The notes below the pieces were generated by a model. That model made no database searches and was not told the origin of the DNA. It saw nothing but the letters and a program-made list of their open reading frames with translations. The position numbers were made by a program, and so were the translations under genes. 64,000 nucleotides of DNA from assembly GCA_003278875.1 (NCBI GenBank), contig QCCQ01000004.1, forward strand, positions 31,361 to 95,360. The letters are read 5' to 3'. Shown here piece after piece: positions 50,504 through 59,771 of the stretch (position 1 is the stretch's first letter; each line of letters begins with the position of its first letter). Source of the DNA: Prochlorococcus sp. AG-347-L21 (GTDB lineage Bacteria; Cyanobacteriota; Cyanobacteriia; PCC-6307; Cyanobiaceae).

Positions 50504-51958
50504 TTAACTTACTGCAAGATTTTTTGCTAATTCGGCTTTCTTCTCTAAAATTGCGGCGGCAGCTAAATGACCACTCATTGTAGCTCCCTCCATAGAGTCT
50601 ATATAATCTTGTTTTGTATAACTACCAGCCATGAAGAAATTAGATATAGATGTTTTTTGATCGGGTCTGAAAGGTTCCATACCTGGAGCTTCTCTATAGA
50701 GTGATTGTGGAATTTGTACCACGTTACTCCAAAGCAATTTAAGGTTTTTTGAGGATGGGAATAGACGGCGAACCTCTTTATCTATTTCTTTTGTAATTCT
50801 TTCTGTGGATCTTCCCATCCATCTATCGCCAGGAGTTAAAACACATTGGAGAAGCGATCCCATATCTTTTTTCCTATAGTCTGCTGGACTTGCTAGTGCT
50901 AAATCAGCAAAACAACTGAAAGAAGCATCAGCGGAATAAAGAAGGTTATCTAGTCCAATTGGTTCATTTCCAGTATTATCTCTTTCTAATTCAGTAACCC
51001 ATCCGTCATATCTTAATTGGATTGTGGCAACAGCTACAGCTCTAAGTTTTTTTAAACCTTCAAATTCTTTAAATTGATACCATTCTTTTGGAATTATTTT
51101 TTTTATTCCAGGAACATCACAGGCAGCTAGAAATTTGTCTGCAAACACTGCTTTAATTCCTTCAGGAGAAGATATTTTTAATTGATTTACTGAATAAGAG
51201 GAAGATTCCTTTTCATAAATGATTTCTTCTACCTTATGGTTAAGATGTATTTTTGCTCCTTTGTTTGTGATGTAGTCGACAATAGGTTGAGTTAACCACT
51301 TATGCGGAGAACCTTTTAAAAGATTAAGTTTTGAGGCTTCTGTTTTTGAAGCAAACATCATAAATATAGTTAGCATGCATCTTGCTGAAATATCTTTGCA
51401 ATTAATAAAACCTAAAGCGTATGCTATAGGATCCCACATTCTTTCTAAGCTTTTTTCACTTCCACCATGGTTTAAAAACCATTCTTTAAAACTAATTTTA
51501 TCTAGATCTCTAATAATTTTCATTGCGCCTTCATAGTCTATCAATCCTCTAACTATTGGGCTTGTTCCTAAAGCTAAGGCATTTCTGAACTTATCTACCC
51601 AAGTAAGTTGTTCGGTGGTAAAAAAAGCTTTAAGTCCATTAAATGGAGCACCTAAAGGGAATCTGAAGTCTAAAGATTTTAAATCACCACCATTATTAAT
51701 AAATAGATGAGTATGATCTTTCGGGAGTAAATTGTCTAGAGCTCCTACTTTTTTCATTAATTTAAAAAGATTTGCATAATTGTAAAAAAATACATGTAAA
51801 CCCATCTCTATGTGGTTGCCATCCTTATCTTCCCAACTTCCAACTTTACCTCCCCAAAATGACCTGCTCTCGTAAATTTCTACTTCGTGACCTTCATCAA
51901 TTAAATTGACTGCCGCTGTAAGACCAGCTAATCCAGAACCAACTATTGCAATTTTCAC
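50504..51958 (-). CDS. zds: Zeta-carotene desaturase
   Basis: [64 protein letters not shown]; 484 aa. Confidence 0.96.
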   Translation of the reverse strand: MKIAIVGSGLAGLTAAVNLIDEGHEVEIYESRSFWGGKVGSWEDKDGNHIEMGLHVFFYNYANLFKLMKKVGALDNLLPKDHTHLFINNGGDLKSLDFRFPLGAPFNGLKAFFTTEQLTWVDKFRNALALGTSPIVRGLIDYEGAMKIIRDLDKISFKEWFLNHGGSEKSLERMWDPIAYALGFINCKDISARCMLTIFMMFASKTEASKLNLLKGSPHKWLTQPIVDYITNKGAKIHLNHKVEEIIYEKESSSYSVNQLKISSPEGIKAVFADKFLAACDVPGIKKIIPKEWYQFKEFEGLKKLRAVAVATIQLRYDGWVTELERDNTGNEPIGLDNLLYSADASFSCFADLALASPADYRKKDMGSLLQCVLTPGDRWMGRSTERITKEIDKEVRRLFPSSKNLKLLWSNVVQIPQSLYREAPGMEPFRPDQKTSISNFFMAGSYTKQDYIDSMEGATMSGHLAAAAILEKKAELAKNLAVS

Positions 51959-52057
51959 TTTTTCTTAGAATTATAACAAATCAAGTTTGAATAACGTTTG
52001 TTCTATGCATCCTATCGATTAAGTTTTTATATTATAAATAATAGAAATCCCTTGTTT

Positions 52058-52450
52058 ATGGAAAATGTAGAAGTTAAACAGGAAATTAAAAATTCTGATG
52101 ATGGCAAAGGTATCTTAATTACGAATGATGCTATAGAACAAATTTCAAATTTATTGAAGGGCCAAAGTGATAAAAAAGCACTAAGGGTAGGAGTAAGATC
52201 AGGCGGTTGTAGTGGAATGAGTTATACGATGGATTTTATAGGAACTGATGAAATAAATCCTGATGATAAAGTTTATGATTATTCATTAAAAGCTGATCAA
52301 AGCTTTCAAGTGGTTTGTGATCCTAAAAGTCTTTTATACATTTATGGAATGCAGTTAGATTTTAGTAAGGAATTAATTGGAGGTGGCTTTAATTTTGTAA
52401 ATCCCAATGCCTCTCAAACTTGTGGTTGTGGAAGCTCCTTTGCAGTTTAA
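52058..52450 (+). CDS. HesB/IscA/SufA-like Fe-S assembly protein
   Basis: ALRVGVRSGGCSGMSYTMDF ... CGCGSSFAV; conserved C and CxC. Confidence 0.95.
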   Translation: MENVEVKQEIKNSDDGKGILITNDAIEQISNLLKGQSDKKALRVGVRSGGCSGMSYTMDFIGTDEINPDDKVYDYSLKADQSFQVVCDPKSLLYIYGMQLDFSKELIGGGFNFVNPNASQTCGCGSSFAV

Positions 52451-52456
52451 TAAATA

Positions 52457-52885
52457 ATGAATAACGAAATTAATCCCATCGAAGAGGATTTTAATGCAGC
52501 TTTATCAAGATATAAAGCAGGGGAGGATTTAATTCCAATCGTTCAAGATTTTCAAAAAATTATACAGCAAATTCCAAATCATTTTGCTGCTTGGACTTGT
52601 TTATCATGGCTTCAATTACTTTTGAAAAATAATGAAGAAGCTTTGTCATCTGCCAGGCAAGCTGTTCGATTAAATCAGCAAGATCCACAAGCAAGAATGA
52701 ATTTGTCTTTAGCTCTTTTGGCTACCAACAATAAAGGTGTTAGGGATCATATTGAGTTAATAAAAAAAATGTCTATGATGATGCCAGATGTGAAAAGTGA
52801 GTTGAAAGAATCTGTTGAAGATGGATTAAGTAGATATCCTGATTGGCCTGAGTTAACCAAAGTAAAAAAATGGTTGGAATTTTAA
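52457..52885 (+). CDS. TPR-repeat protein
   Basis: 142 aa with TPR-like ..HFAAWTCLSWLQLLLKNNEEALSSARQAVRLNQQDPQARMNLSLALL. Confidence 0.82.
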   Translation: MNNEINPIEEDFNAALSRYKAGEDLIPIVQDFQKIIQQIPNHFAAWTCLSWLQLLLKNNEEALSSARQAVRLNQQDPQARMNLSLALLATNNKGVRDHIELIKKMSMMMPDVKSELKESVEDGLSRYPDWPELTKVKKWLEF

Positions 52886-52886
52886 A

Positions 52887-54089
52887 TTGTTTAAGATTTT
52901 AATATTGAGTAATGGGCATGGAGAAGATCTATCTGGCAGTCTAATAGCTAAACAATTTGCAAAAAGTGGTTATTCTGTTCATGCTTTGCCAATTGTTGGT
53001 ATGGGAAACCATTACGAAAAAGAACAAATTAAGATTATCGGTAAAACTAAAGAATTTAGAACTGGAGGAATTGGCTATAATTCCCTCAAGGGAAGACTTA
53101 CTGAGATATTAGGAGGAGAAATATTTTATGTCTTAAAAAGATTATATTTAACTTTTAAAATAAGAAAAAAATATGATTATTTTTTTGTAGTCGGAGATAT
53201 TGTGCCAGTTTTTTTTGCATGGGTTTGTAAGAAAGAATTTTTTACATATCTAGTTGCTTATTCCAGTCATTACGAAGGGAAGTTGAAATTACCATGGCCT
53301 TCTAAATTTTTCTTGCTTTCACAAAAAGCAAAAAAAATATATACAAGAGATTCCCTTACAGCTAATGATTTAACATTGCAATTAAAAAAGAAAGTGTCTT
53401 TTTTAGGCAACCCATTTATGGATAAGTTTTTTCCTAGAAACAAAGAATTAAATAAAGCTGAATTTAGTATTGGATTATTTCCAGGAAGTAGATTCCCAGA
53501 GATTTTAGATAATTTTGTTTTAATTGTAGAGGTATTAGAGGAATTGTCAGATTTAAGATATTTTCAAAAAATTCAGTTTAATTTTGCAATAGTTAATGCT
53601 CTATCTTCATTAAAAATAAAGGAGATATTTCAAAAAAGAGGATGGTTAAAAATAGAAAATATAAAAAATAATAATCTCTTGAAATTTCAATATAAATTTT
53701 TAGAAGTGAATATATATTGGAATAATTTTGACAAAATATTATTGAAAAGTAGATGCTGTATTAGCATGGCAGGAACAGCGGCAGAGCAAGCGATTGGATT
53801 AGGCAAACCGGTTATTCAGATTGAAGGTAAAGGTCCACAATTTACAAGAACTTTTGCAGAAGCGCAGAGACGTTTGCTTGGAAAATATGTTTTTTGTGCC
53901 ACCAATTATAAAGATAAGAATGATCAAATCAATCAGACAATAAAATTGATTATAAAAATAATAGACCTTATACAGCTGAATAAGAAGTTTATGATCTCAT
54001 GTAATGAAAATGCTAAAAAAAGACTGGGTGAAAACAAAGCTTGTCTTAAAATGGTTAATGATATGAATATTGTTATAAAAAATGACTAA
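52887..54089 (+). CDS. LpxB-related (lipid-A-disaccharide synthase-like) protein
   Basis: ILILSNGHGEDLSGSLIAKQF..., LLSQKAKKIYTRDSLTANDL, GLFPGSRFPEI, SMAGTAAEQAIGLGKPVIQIEGKGPQFT; TTG start. Confidence 0.85.
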   Translation: MFKILILSNGHGEDLSGSLIAKQFAKSGYSVHALPIVGMGNHYEKEQIKIIGKTKEFRTGGIGYNSLKGRLTEILGGEIFYVLKRLYLTFKIRKKYDYFFVVGDIVPVFFAWVCKKEFFTYLVAYSSHYEGKLKLPWPSKFFLLSQKAKKIYTRDSLTANDLTLQLKKKVSFLGNPFMDKFFPRNKELNKAEFSIGLFPGSRFPEILDNFVLIVEVLEELSDLRYFQKIQFNFAIVNALSSLKIKEIFQKRGWLKIENIKNNNLLKFQYKFLEVNIYWNNFDKILLKSRCCISMAGTAAEQAIGLGKPVIQIEGKGPQFTRTFAEAQRRLLGKYVFCATNYKDKNDQINQTIKLIIKIIDLIQLNKKFMISCNENAKKRLGENKACLKMVNDMNIVIKND

Positions 54090-54351
54090 GGAGAATAATC
54101 AAAATAAGTTAAAACAAATTATCGATAATTTGTTATTAATAAATTTATTTACTGTCATTTTTTTTGCAATATTTTTTATTTTTGCAATCATCATGCAATT
54201 AAATGGCATATTTATCTTTATCAATTTTATTCAGATAGTTTGGAATCCTTTTATCGTTCCATTGATAACAATTCTTATAATTGGTGCTTTAGTAAACGGT
54301 ATTAATTCTTGGTGGAGGCGTAAATTGCTTTCTCAAGAAGAGGATATTTAA
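54082..54351 (+). CDS. Small two/three-TM conserved hypothetical
   Basis: 89 aa; start overlaps the preceding ORF by 8 bp, 3' end overlaps antisense gene by 50 bp. Confidence 0.7.
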   Translation: MTKENNQNKLKQIIDNLLLINLFTVIFFAIFFIFAIIMQLNGIFIFINFIQIVWNPFIVPLITILIIGALVNGINSWWRRKLLSQEEDI

Positions 54352-55228
54352 AAGTATAATTTTTGAGTTTACTGCTAATTACTTTTTGTCCTTCTAATAC
54401 AACTTTTGCCCCATCCCCTAACAATATTTTTAAAACTGCTCCAGGCACTGGAAGTAAATTAGGTCTATTCAGACATTTGCCTAAAGTTTTAGAAAAGTCT
54501 TTCATTAATACGGGATTTGGTGCAACAGCATTAAATACTCCCGAATACTTTTTATCAACTAATGCTTGAGTAATTAATGCACATAAATCAGTTCTATGAA
54601 TCCAACTCATCCATTGCTTACCATCTCCAATTGGTCCACCTAATCCAACTTTAAATATGGGGAGCATTTTCCCTAATGCTCCTCCATCTGCCTCTAGCAC
54701 AATTCCAATTCTAAAAATAACTAACCTTGAGAAAAATGGTTTTTCAGCAGCGACCACTTCCCATTTTTTGCAGAGATTAGCTAAAAAGTCTTTTCCTCCA
54801 ATACTACTTTCAGTGAATTCACCAGACAAACTTGTACCGTAATAACCTATTGCTGATCCATTTATAATGACTTTCGGGTTTATTTTAAAATTTTTAAGGG
54901 TCTTCATCATAAATTGCGTGGTGTTAATACGACTATTTTCAATCTCTATTTTTTGTACAGAAGTCCATTTTTTTTCTGCTATGGGTTCCCCCATAAGGTT
55001 AATAATTCCATCTGTATCTTTTAAAATATTTAGAAGATTTTCGTTATTCCAGTTTTTTTCTTTTGATAAATCTATTTGAAAAAACTTAAACTTATTGAAA
55101 TCTAAATCAAACTTTAATTTACTAATAGGTTTTCTACTTACAATGTATATTTCGTGATTTTCATTGAGTAGTGTTGGGACTAATTCTTTACCAACAAATC
55201 CAGTGCAGCCAAGTAATAAAAGACGCAT
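54302..55228 (-). CDS. TIGR01777-type NAD-dependent epimerase/dehydratase (YfcH-like)
   Basis: RLLLLGCTGFVGKELVPTLL, INLMGEPIAEKKWTSVQKIEIENSRI, INGSAIGYYG, MSWIHRTDL, FNAVAPNPV. Confidence 0.95.
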   Translation of the reverse strand: MRLLLLGCTGFVGKELVPTLLNENHEIYIVSRKPISKLKFDLDFNKFKFFQIDLSKEKNWNNENLLNILKDTDGIINLMGEPIAEKKWTSVQKIEIENSRINTTQFMMKTLKNFKINPKVIINGSAIGYYGTSLSGEFTESSIGGKDFLANLCKKWEVVAAEKPFFSRLVIFRIGIVLEADGGALGKMLPIFKVGLGGPIGDGKQWMSWIHRTDLCALITQALVDKKYSGVFNAVAPNPVLMKDFSKTLGKCLNRPNLLPVPGAVLKILLGDGAKVVLEGQKVISSKLKNYTFKYPLLEKAIYASTKN

Positions 55229-55364
55229 ATCATGTAGATGTTTATCATTTAAGGCTATAAAATTTTTTAGACATTTGTAATTATTATTCCGTTATAAATT
55301 TTTTTCAATATTTTTCAAACAAGTTTTTGTATAATAAATTTCAAATAACTTTCTTGAATTTATT

Positions 55365-55601
55365 ATGACAGATTCTATTCCAAAGAAACCTCTCAAGAAA
55401 GGAAGTTTAGTTTTTGTCGATAGAGAAAATTATATAAAAAGTACCGAGGCTCTTGCTAGTGATCATGATTTACCTAATTATGTGTTTGAAGGTCCTGGAG
55501 AGATTCTCTCAGTCAAAGACGAATATGCTCAGATCCGATGGCGCAGACCTGTTCCAGATGTTTGGTTGAAATTAGAACAACTTAAAGAATATTTGCAATA
55601 A
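55365..55601 (+). CDS. ndhO: NAD(P)H-quinone oxidoreductase subunit O
   Basis: 78 aa; KKGSLVFVDRENYIKSTEALASDHDLPNYVFEGPGEILSVKDEYAQIRWRRPVPDVWLKLEQLKEY. Confidence 0.92.
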   Translation: MTDSIPKKPLKKGSLVFVDRENYIKSTEALASDHDLPNYVFEGPGEILSVKDEYAQIRWRRPVPDVWLKLEQLKEYLQ

Positions 55602-55611
55602 AGTTTTATAT

Positions 55612-56289
55612 CTAAAAGTTTTTATTTTTTTTCTCTGTAGACATCCTTGATTGGATTCTTTTTGCTTCTTTGATCATTTCCTTACCATCAAATAAGTAAT
55701 TATCTACATATCCTTGTGTATATCTATCAAATTCTGATAGTGCATCTTTAACTTGTGAAAAACAATGATAAAGATCGAGACCTAAAGCTGAAATAGACTT
55801 TGGAACTATTTTTTTGTTATAAATTTTTTCAACTTTTTCAATTTTTTTTTGTGAAAGATTTATGTAACTGCAGAAATTTTCCATTAGTTGGTCATCATAT
55901 GGATCCGCAGATAGTTCTTTTATTTCGTTGTTCAAAGGTTTAATTATTTGACTAATTAATCTATTGATTGGAGTGTAAATTTCTTTAATCCATGTTTCAA
56001 CTTCTTTGTCTTTAATTGAGGAATTATATTTTTTTGAATTTATTTTTTTTTCCCAATTTTCATTTAATGAATCAAATGATGAACTGGGAGAGACAAAACT
56101 TCTATCATATTGTTCTTTTTTGATAGGGTCACTTAGAGTCTCCCAGGCATTTTGTATTGCAAGAAATCGTTCTTTTTCCCCCCCTTTATCAGGATGATGT
56201 TGCTTTACTAAAGAGCGATATGAAGATTTGATTTCACTTCTGGTTGCATTTTTCTTAAGGCCTAATTCTTCATATAAATTTTTTTCCAT
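55612..56289 (-). CDS. DnaJ-domain protein
   Basis: MEKNLYEELGLKKNATRSEIKSSYRSLVKQHHPDKGGEKERFLAIQNAWETLSDP; HPD motif. Confidence 0.92.
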   Translation of the reverse strand: MEKNLYEELGLKKNATRSEIKSSYRSLVKQHHPDKGGEKERFLAIQNAWETLSDPIKKEQYDRSFVSPSSSFDSLNENWEKKINSKKYNSSIKDKEVETWIKEIYTPINRLISQIIKPLNNEIKELSADPYDDQLMENFCSYINLSQKKIEKVEKIYNKKIVPKSISALGLDLYHCFSQVKDALSEFDRYTQGYVDNYLFDGKEMIKEAKRIQSRMSTEKKNKNF

Positions 56290-56305
56290 TTTTATAAATT
56301 ATGGA

Positions 56306-57274
56306 TTAAAGATAACCATCTTTTCTGGCTTGAATTGAAGTATTAGATTCAAACATTGCTGTTGATAAATATCTTTCACCAAAACTTGGAAGAATAACTA
56401 TCAATCTTTTGTTAGTTAGTTCTTTCCTTGCACCGATTTTAATTGTTGCTGCTAGAGCTGCACCGCTACTGATGCCAGATAAAAGGCCTTCTAATCGAGC
56501 TAATAAACGTCCATAATAAAATGCTTCATCGTCATCTATTTTTATAATTTCATCGATTAATTTAGTATCTAGTACTTTCGGCACGAAACCTGCTCCTATT
56601 CCTTGAATCGAATGAGATCCTGCTTTTTCTCCAGAAATCACAGCACTTTTTTTGGGCTCTACAGCATAAATTTTGCAATTAGGATTAACTTTTTTCAAGA
56701 AACGTGCGCAACCAGTGATTGTTCCTCCTGTTCCTACTCCTGTAACTAGTCCATCTAAATTATTGCTGGATTGAGACCATATTTCTTGTGCCGTTGTTCT
56801 TTCATGAATATCTGGATTAGCAAAGTTTTCAAATTGATTAAATTGATAGCTATTTGCAATGGTTGAAGACAACTCATTAGCTAAATCTAAAGCTCCTTTC
56901 ATTCCCTCTTTCCCAGGGGTTAATTGTAATTCAGCTCCATATGCTCTCAACATTGCCCTTCTTTCAATACTCATCGTATCCGGCATAGTTAATATCAATT
57001 TATAGCCTTTTGCTGCAGCAACCATTGCTAATGCGATGCCCGTATTCCCACTTGTAGCTTCAATCAACGTTGTTTTGTCTGGTTTTATCAATCCGTCTTC
57101 TTCTGCTTTACATAACATTGAATAAGCGATGCGATCCTTAACGGAAGCTGATGGATTGAAACTTTCTAGTTTGGCTATTATTTCTGGATAGCAATTAAAA
57201 TGCTTTCTGATTCGATTTAATTTAACTAACGGGGTATTTCCAACAAGAGAAGTTATATCATTTGCTATTTCCAT
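56306..57274 (-). CDS. cysK: Cysteine synthase A
   Basis: LVGNTPLVKLNRI, SVKDRIAYSM, EATSGNTGIALAMVAAAKGYKLILTMPDTMS, GVGTGGTITG, GISSGAALAA. Confidence 0.96.
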   Translation of the reverse strand: MEIANDITSLVGNTPLVKLNRIRKHFNCYPEIIAKLESFNPSASVKDRIAYSMLCKAEEDGLIKPDKTTLIEATSGNTGIALAMVAAAKGYKLILTMPDTMSIERRAMLRAYGAELQLTPGKEGMKGALDLANELSSTIANSYQFNQFENFANPDIHERTTAQEIWSQSSNNLDGLVTGVGTGGTITGCARFLKKVNPNCKIYAVEPKKSAVISGEKAGSHSIQGIGAGFVPKVLDTKLIDEIIKIDDDEAFYYGRLLARLEGLLSGISSGAALAATIKIGARKELTNKRLIVILPSFGERYLSTAMFESNTSIQARKDGYL

Positions 57275-57427
57275 GAAATGATTTTTTAAATTTAAAAATA
57301 CAATCTCCTTAATACATGATAAATGTATTTATGGATCTTTTATAAAATTTTTTCAAAAGAATTTAATTTAAAATAACTTTCTACATAAAAAAATTTACTA
57401 TTATAAAAGGTAGTTTTTATAATTATT

Positions 57428-57700
57428 ATGTATTCTCTGGAACTAAGTCTGAGATATTCGCCTTTTCCACTTTCAATTCAGAAGAAAGAATTTGATGATG
57501 TTAAAAGAATTTATGATGAAATAAAAACTGCTATGAATGAAACTTTAGAATCCTCAAACTTGATCGAATTAAGTTGTGACAAAGTGCAAGATAAATTAAT
57601 TACTGTAAGAGCTAAAGAAATCATTTCTGTACAGATATATGAAAAATCTTCAGTAGCAGGAGGAGCTAAAAGACCAGGGTTTTCTCTAAATATAGATTGA
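57428..57700 (+). CDS. Conserved hypothetical protein
   Basis: 90 aa MYSLELSLRYSPFPLSIQKKEFDDVKRIYDEIKTAM...GGAKRPGFSLNID; 8 nt before the ABC ATPase gene. Confidence 0.75.
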   Translation: MYSLELSLRYSPFPLSIQKKEFDDVKRIYDEIKTAMNETLESSNLIELSCDKVQDKLITVRAKEIISVQIYEKSSVAGGAKRPGFSLNID

Positions 57701-57708
57701 TAGAATAA

Positions 57709-58383
57709 ATGAGAGATTACCTTGATAGTGAAATACCTCATATTAAATTTAGAGATGTTTCTTTTTCTTATCCTGGGGAGAAAGAAAATTTAATTTTTCA
57801 ATGTAACTTCTCAATAAAAAAACCTGGGTTTTGGATGGTTGTAGGTAAAAACGGAAGCGGAAAAAGTACTCTTCTAAAATTAATTAATGGAATAATCAAA
57901 CCCAAAAATGGTGTAATTGATTCTAATGCGAATGTTGGCATGGTCTTTCAAAACCCTGATCATCAAATATTGATGCCAAATTGTAGGAGTGAACTTTTGA
58001 TTAATATTAATCAGAATATAAGTCAAAATGAAATTAACAAAAAAATTGAATATGTGCTTGATCAGGTAGGAATGACTGGTTTTGAAAAAAGGCCAGTTCA
58101 TACTTTGAGCGGTGGACAAAAACAACGCTTAACTATTGCATGCGCTTTGATTAGTAACAGAAATTTTATTCTTTTAGATGAGCCTACAGCGTTACTTGAT
58201 CAAACCAGCCAATTAAAAGTTTTACAAACTATTAAAAATCTTACAAGTGACCATAAAAAACCTTTATCTGCTTTGTGGATTACTCATCGTTATGAAGAAT
58301 TAACTTATGCTGATGCAGTAGCAGAGTTGAACAATGGTTTTTTATCTAGCTGGCAAGAACCATCAAAATTTCAATATAATTAA
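57709..58383 (+). CDS. ABC transporter ATP-binding protein (CbiO/EcfA-like)
   Basis: GKNGSGKSTLLKLINGI, VGMVFQNPDHQILMPN, TLSGGQKQRLTIACAL, FILLDEPTALLD. Confidence 0.9.
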   Translation: MRDYLDSEIPHIKFRDVSFSYPGEKENLIFQCNFSIKKPGFWMVVGKNGSGKSTLLKLINGIIKPKNGVIDSNANVGMVFQNPDHQILMPNCRSELLININQNISQNEINKKIEYVLDQVGMTGFEKRPVHTLSGGQKQRLTIACALISNRNFILLDEPTALLDQTSQLKVLQTIKNLTSDHKKPLSALWITHRYEELTYADAVAELNNGFLSSWQEPSKFQYN

Positions 58384-58432
58384 CTCCTATACTTGTCATA
58401 AGGTACTTTAAAGAGCTAAATTCATTCTATAT

Positions 58433-58504
<72 letters not shown>

Positions 58505-58524
58505 TGTAATTTCAAGTCTAATTA

Positions 58525-58567
58525 ACCATAAGAACTCATGAGAAATCAATTGAGTTCTTTTTTATGG
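58525..58567 (+). terminator. Hairpin + T-tract after tRNA-Asn
   Basis: ACCATAAGAACTCA-tgagaaatcaat-TGAGTTCTTTTTTTATGGT; 9-bp AAGAACTCA/TGAGTTCTT stem with the T-run, outer ACCATA/TATGGT also complementary. Confidence 0.7.
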
Positions 58568-58720
58568 TCATTATTTTGATCTTCATTATGTGCTGGTAAT
58601 ATGCTGGTGAAGACCAGCAAATCACTCAATTTCTTGCTTCAGATTGATTCAGGTGACTGCAGTTTGATTTAAAACGACTCTCGCCCCTATAGTTTATAAA
58701 TACCAAAAAGTTATCAAAAA

Positions 58721-58745
58721 TCACCCTAAAAAGGTGACTTTTTTT
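58721..58745 (+). terminator. Second hairpin + T7, orphan of any annotated + strand gene
   Basis: TCACC-CTAAAAA-GGTGA-C-TTTTTTT. Confidence 0.6.
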
Positions 58746-59016
58746 ATTTCTTAGACCTCTTTTTTATTAAATAGTAGTTAGCCGAAAATAAAATCAAGTA
58801 TATTTGATACAATTTTAAGAACAGTATATAGAACATATAAAATTTTCAAAACACCATAATTAAATTTATTTAAGAATTAAAAAAATGTTTTTTAAGAACA
58901 GTAATTAAAAACAAAATAAATTCTTCACAAAAAAACTTCTTTGATTGATTTTTATTTTTTAAACTAATACATATTTTTGTTGATATCGTTTGAATTATTA
59001 CAACATTCAGGAAACT

Positions 59017-59376
59017 CTAGTCATCCCACATATCCTTTTTCTCTTGATCCAAATTATTCCTTTCAAGTAATTCTATTCTTTGCTTCTGAGAATCTATTTC
59101 TGTTTCAATTACGTTTTTATCGTCACTGTATTTTGTTTGTATTTCTAGGTTAATTATCTCAAATTGTTCTCCAAAGAAATCTGACATTTCTCTCCATGCT
59201 TCCATTTCCTCTTCTTTGCCAATAGTATCGTTTATCTGATGCGAAATAATTTCTAATACATATTGTTTAAGTTCTTGATGACTCATCGATTCAACTTTTT
59301 TTTGAATGTAAAGTTCTTTAAGAATTTCTAATTGTTTTTTTGATAAATCTGAATAGATAATAGACTTCTTTTTCAT
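59017..59376 (-). CDS. Hypothetical protein, charged/coiled-coil
   Basis: 119 aa complete ORF, ..KKQLEILKELYIQKKVESMSHQELKQYVLEIISHQINDTIGKEEEMEAWREM.. Confidence 0.68.
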   Translation of the reverse strand: MKKKSIIYSDLSKKQLEILKELYIQKKVESMSHQELKQYVLEIISHQINDTIGKEEEMEAWREMSDFFGEQFEIINLEIQTKYSDDKNVIETEIDSQKQRIELLERNNLDQEKKDMWDD

Positions 59377-59561
59377 AGATACTTAAATTTTTTTTAATAT
59401 AGACAAAATTATAAGTTCAAACATTTTTAAGAAATTAAAAATATTAAACTTAGCTAATTCCTACTAGAAAATTGCAAATCTTTATTTAATTCAATATTTT
59501 TAAACCTTAATAATGGCAATCTGAATTAGATATTCTTCCAATTTGAACCATTATTTTTTTC

Positions 59562-59581
59562 TAATAATCCTTAGATTATTA
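59562..59581. promoter_or_regulatory. Perfect stem TAATAATC-CTTA-GATTATTA upstream of rpaA
   Basis: 8-bp arms, 4-nt loop, no U-tract on either strand, in the 395-nt spacer before rpaA. Confidence 0.35.
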
Positions 59582-59771
59582 AGAAAAAGTAAATAGAATC
59601 GAAAGAAATTCTAAAATTTCAATTTTTTAAAAATTTGTAATTTCTACTTAATCCATTACTATCACAATGTTATTTGATAAATTTAATTGATAAAATTGTT
59701 TACAGTAATTCAGCAATATTAATAAATTCTTGAGAGAATCATATTACCAAAACTTAATTTTAATTTAATAG

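Noticed and set aside
58505-59016. tmRNA, SRP RNA or an intact integrase/mobile element after tRNA-Asn
   Set aside because: No tag ORF or tRNA-like domain, no SRP signature, no recombinase-like reading frame and no duplicated tRNA end seen in the window; left as an open question.
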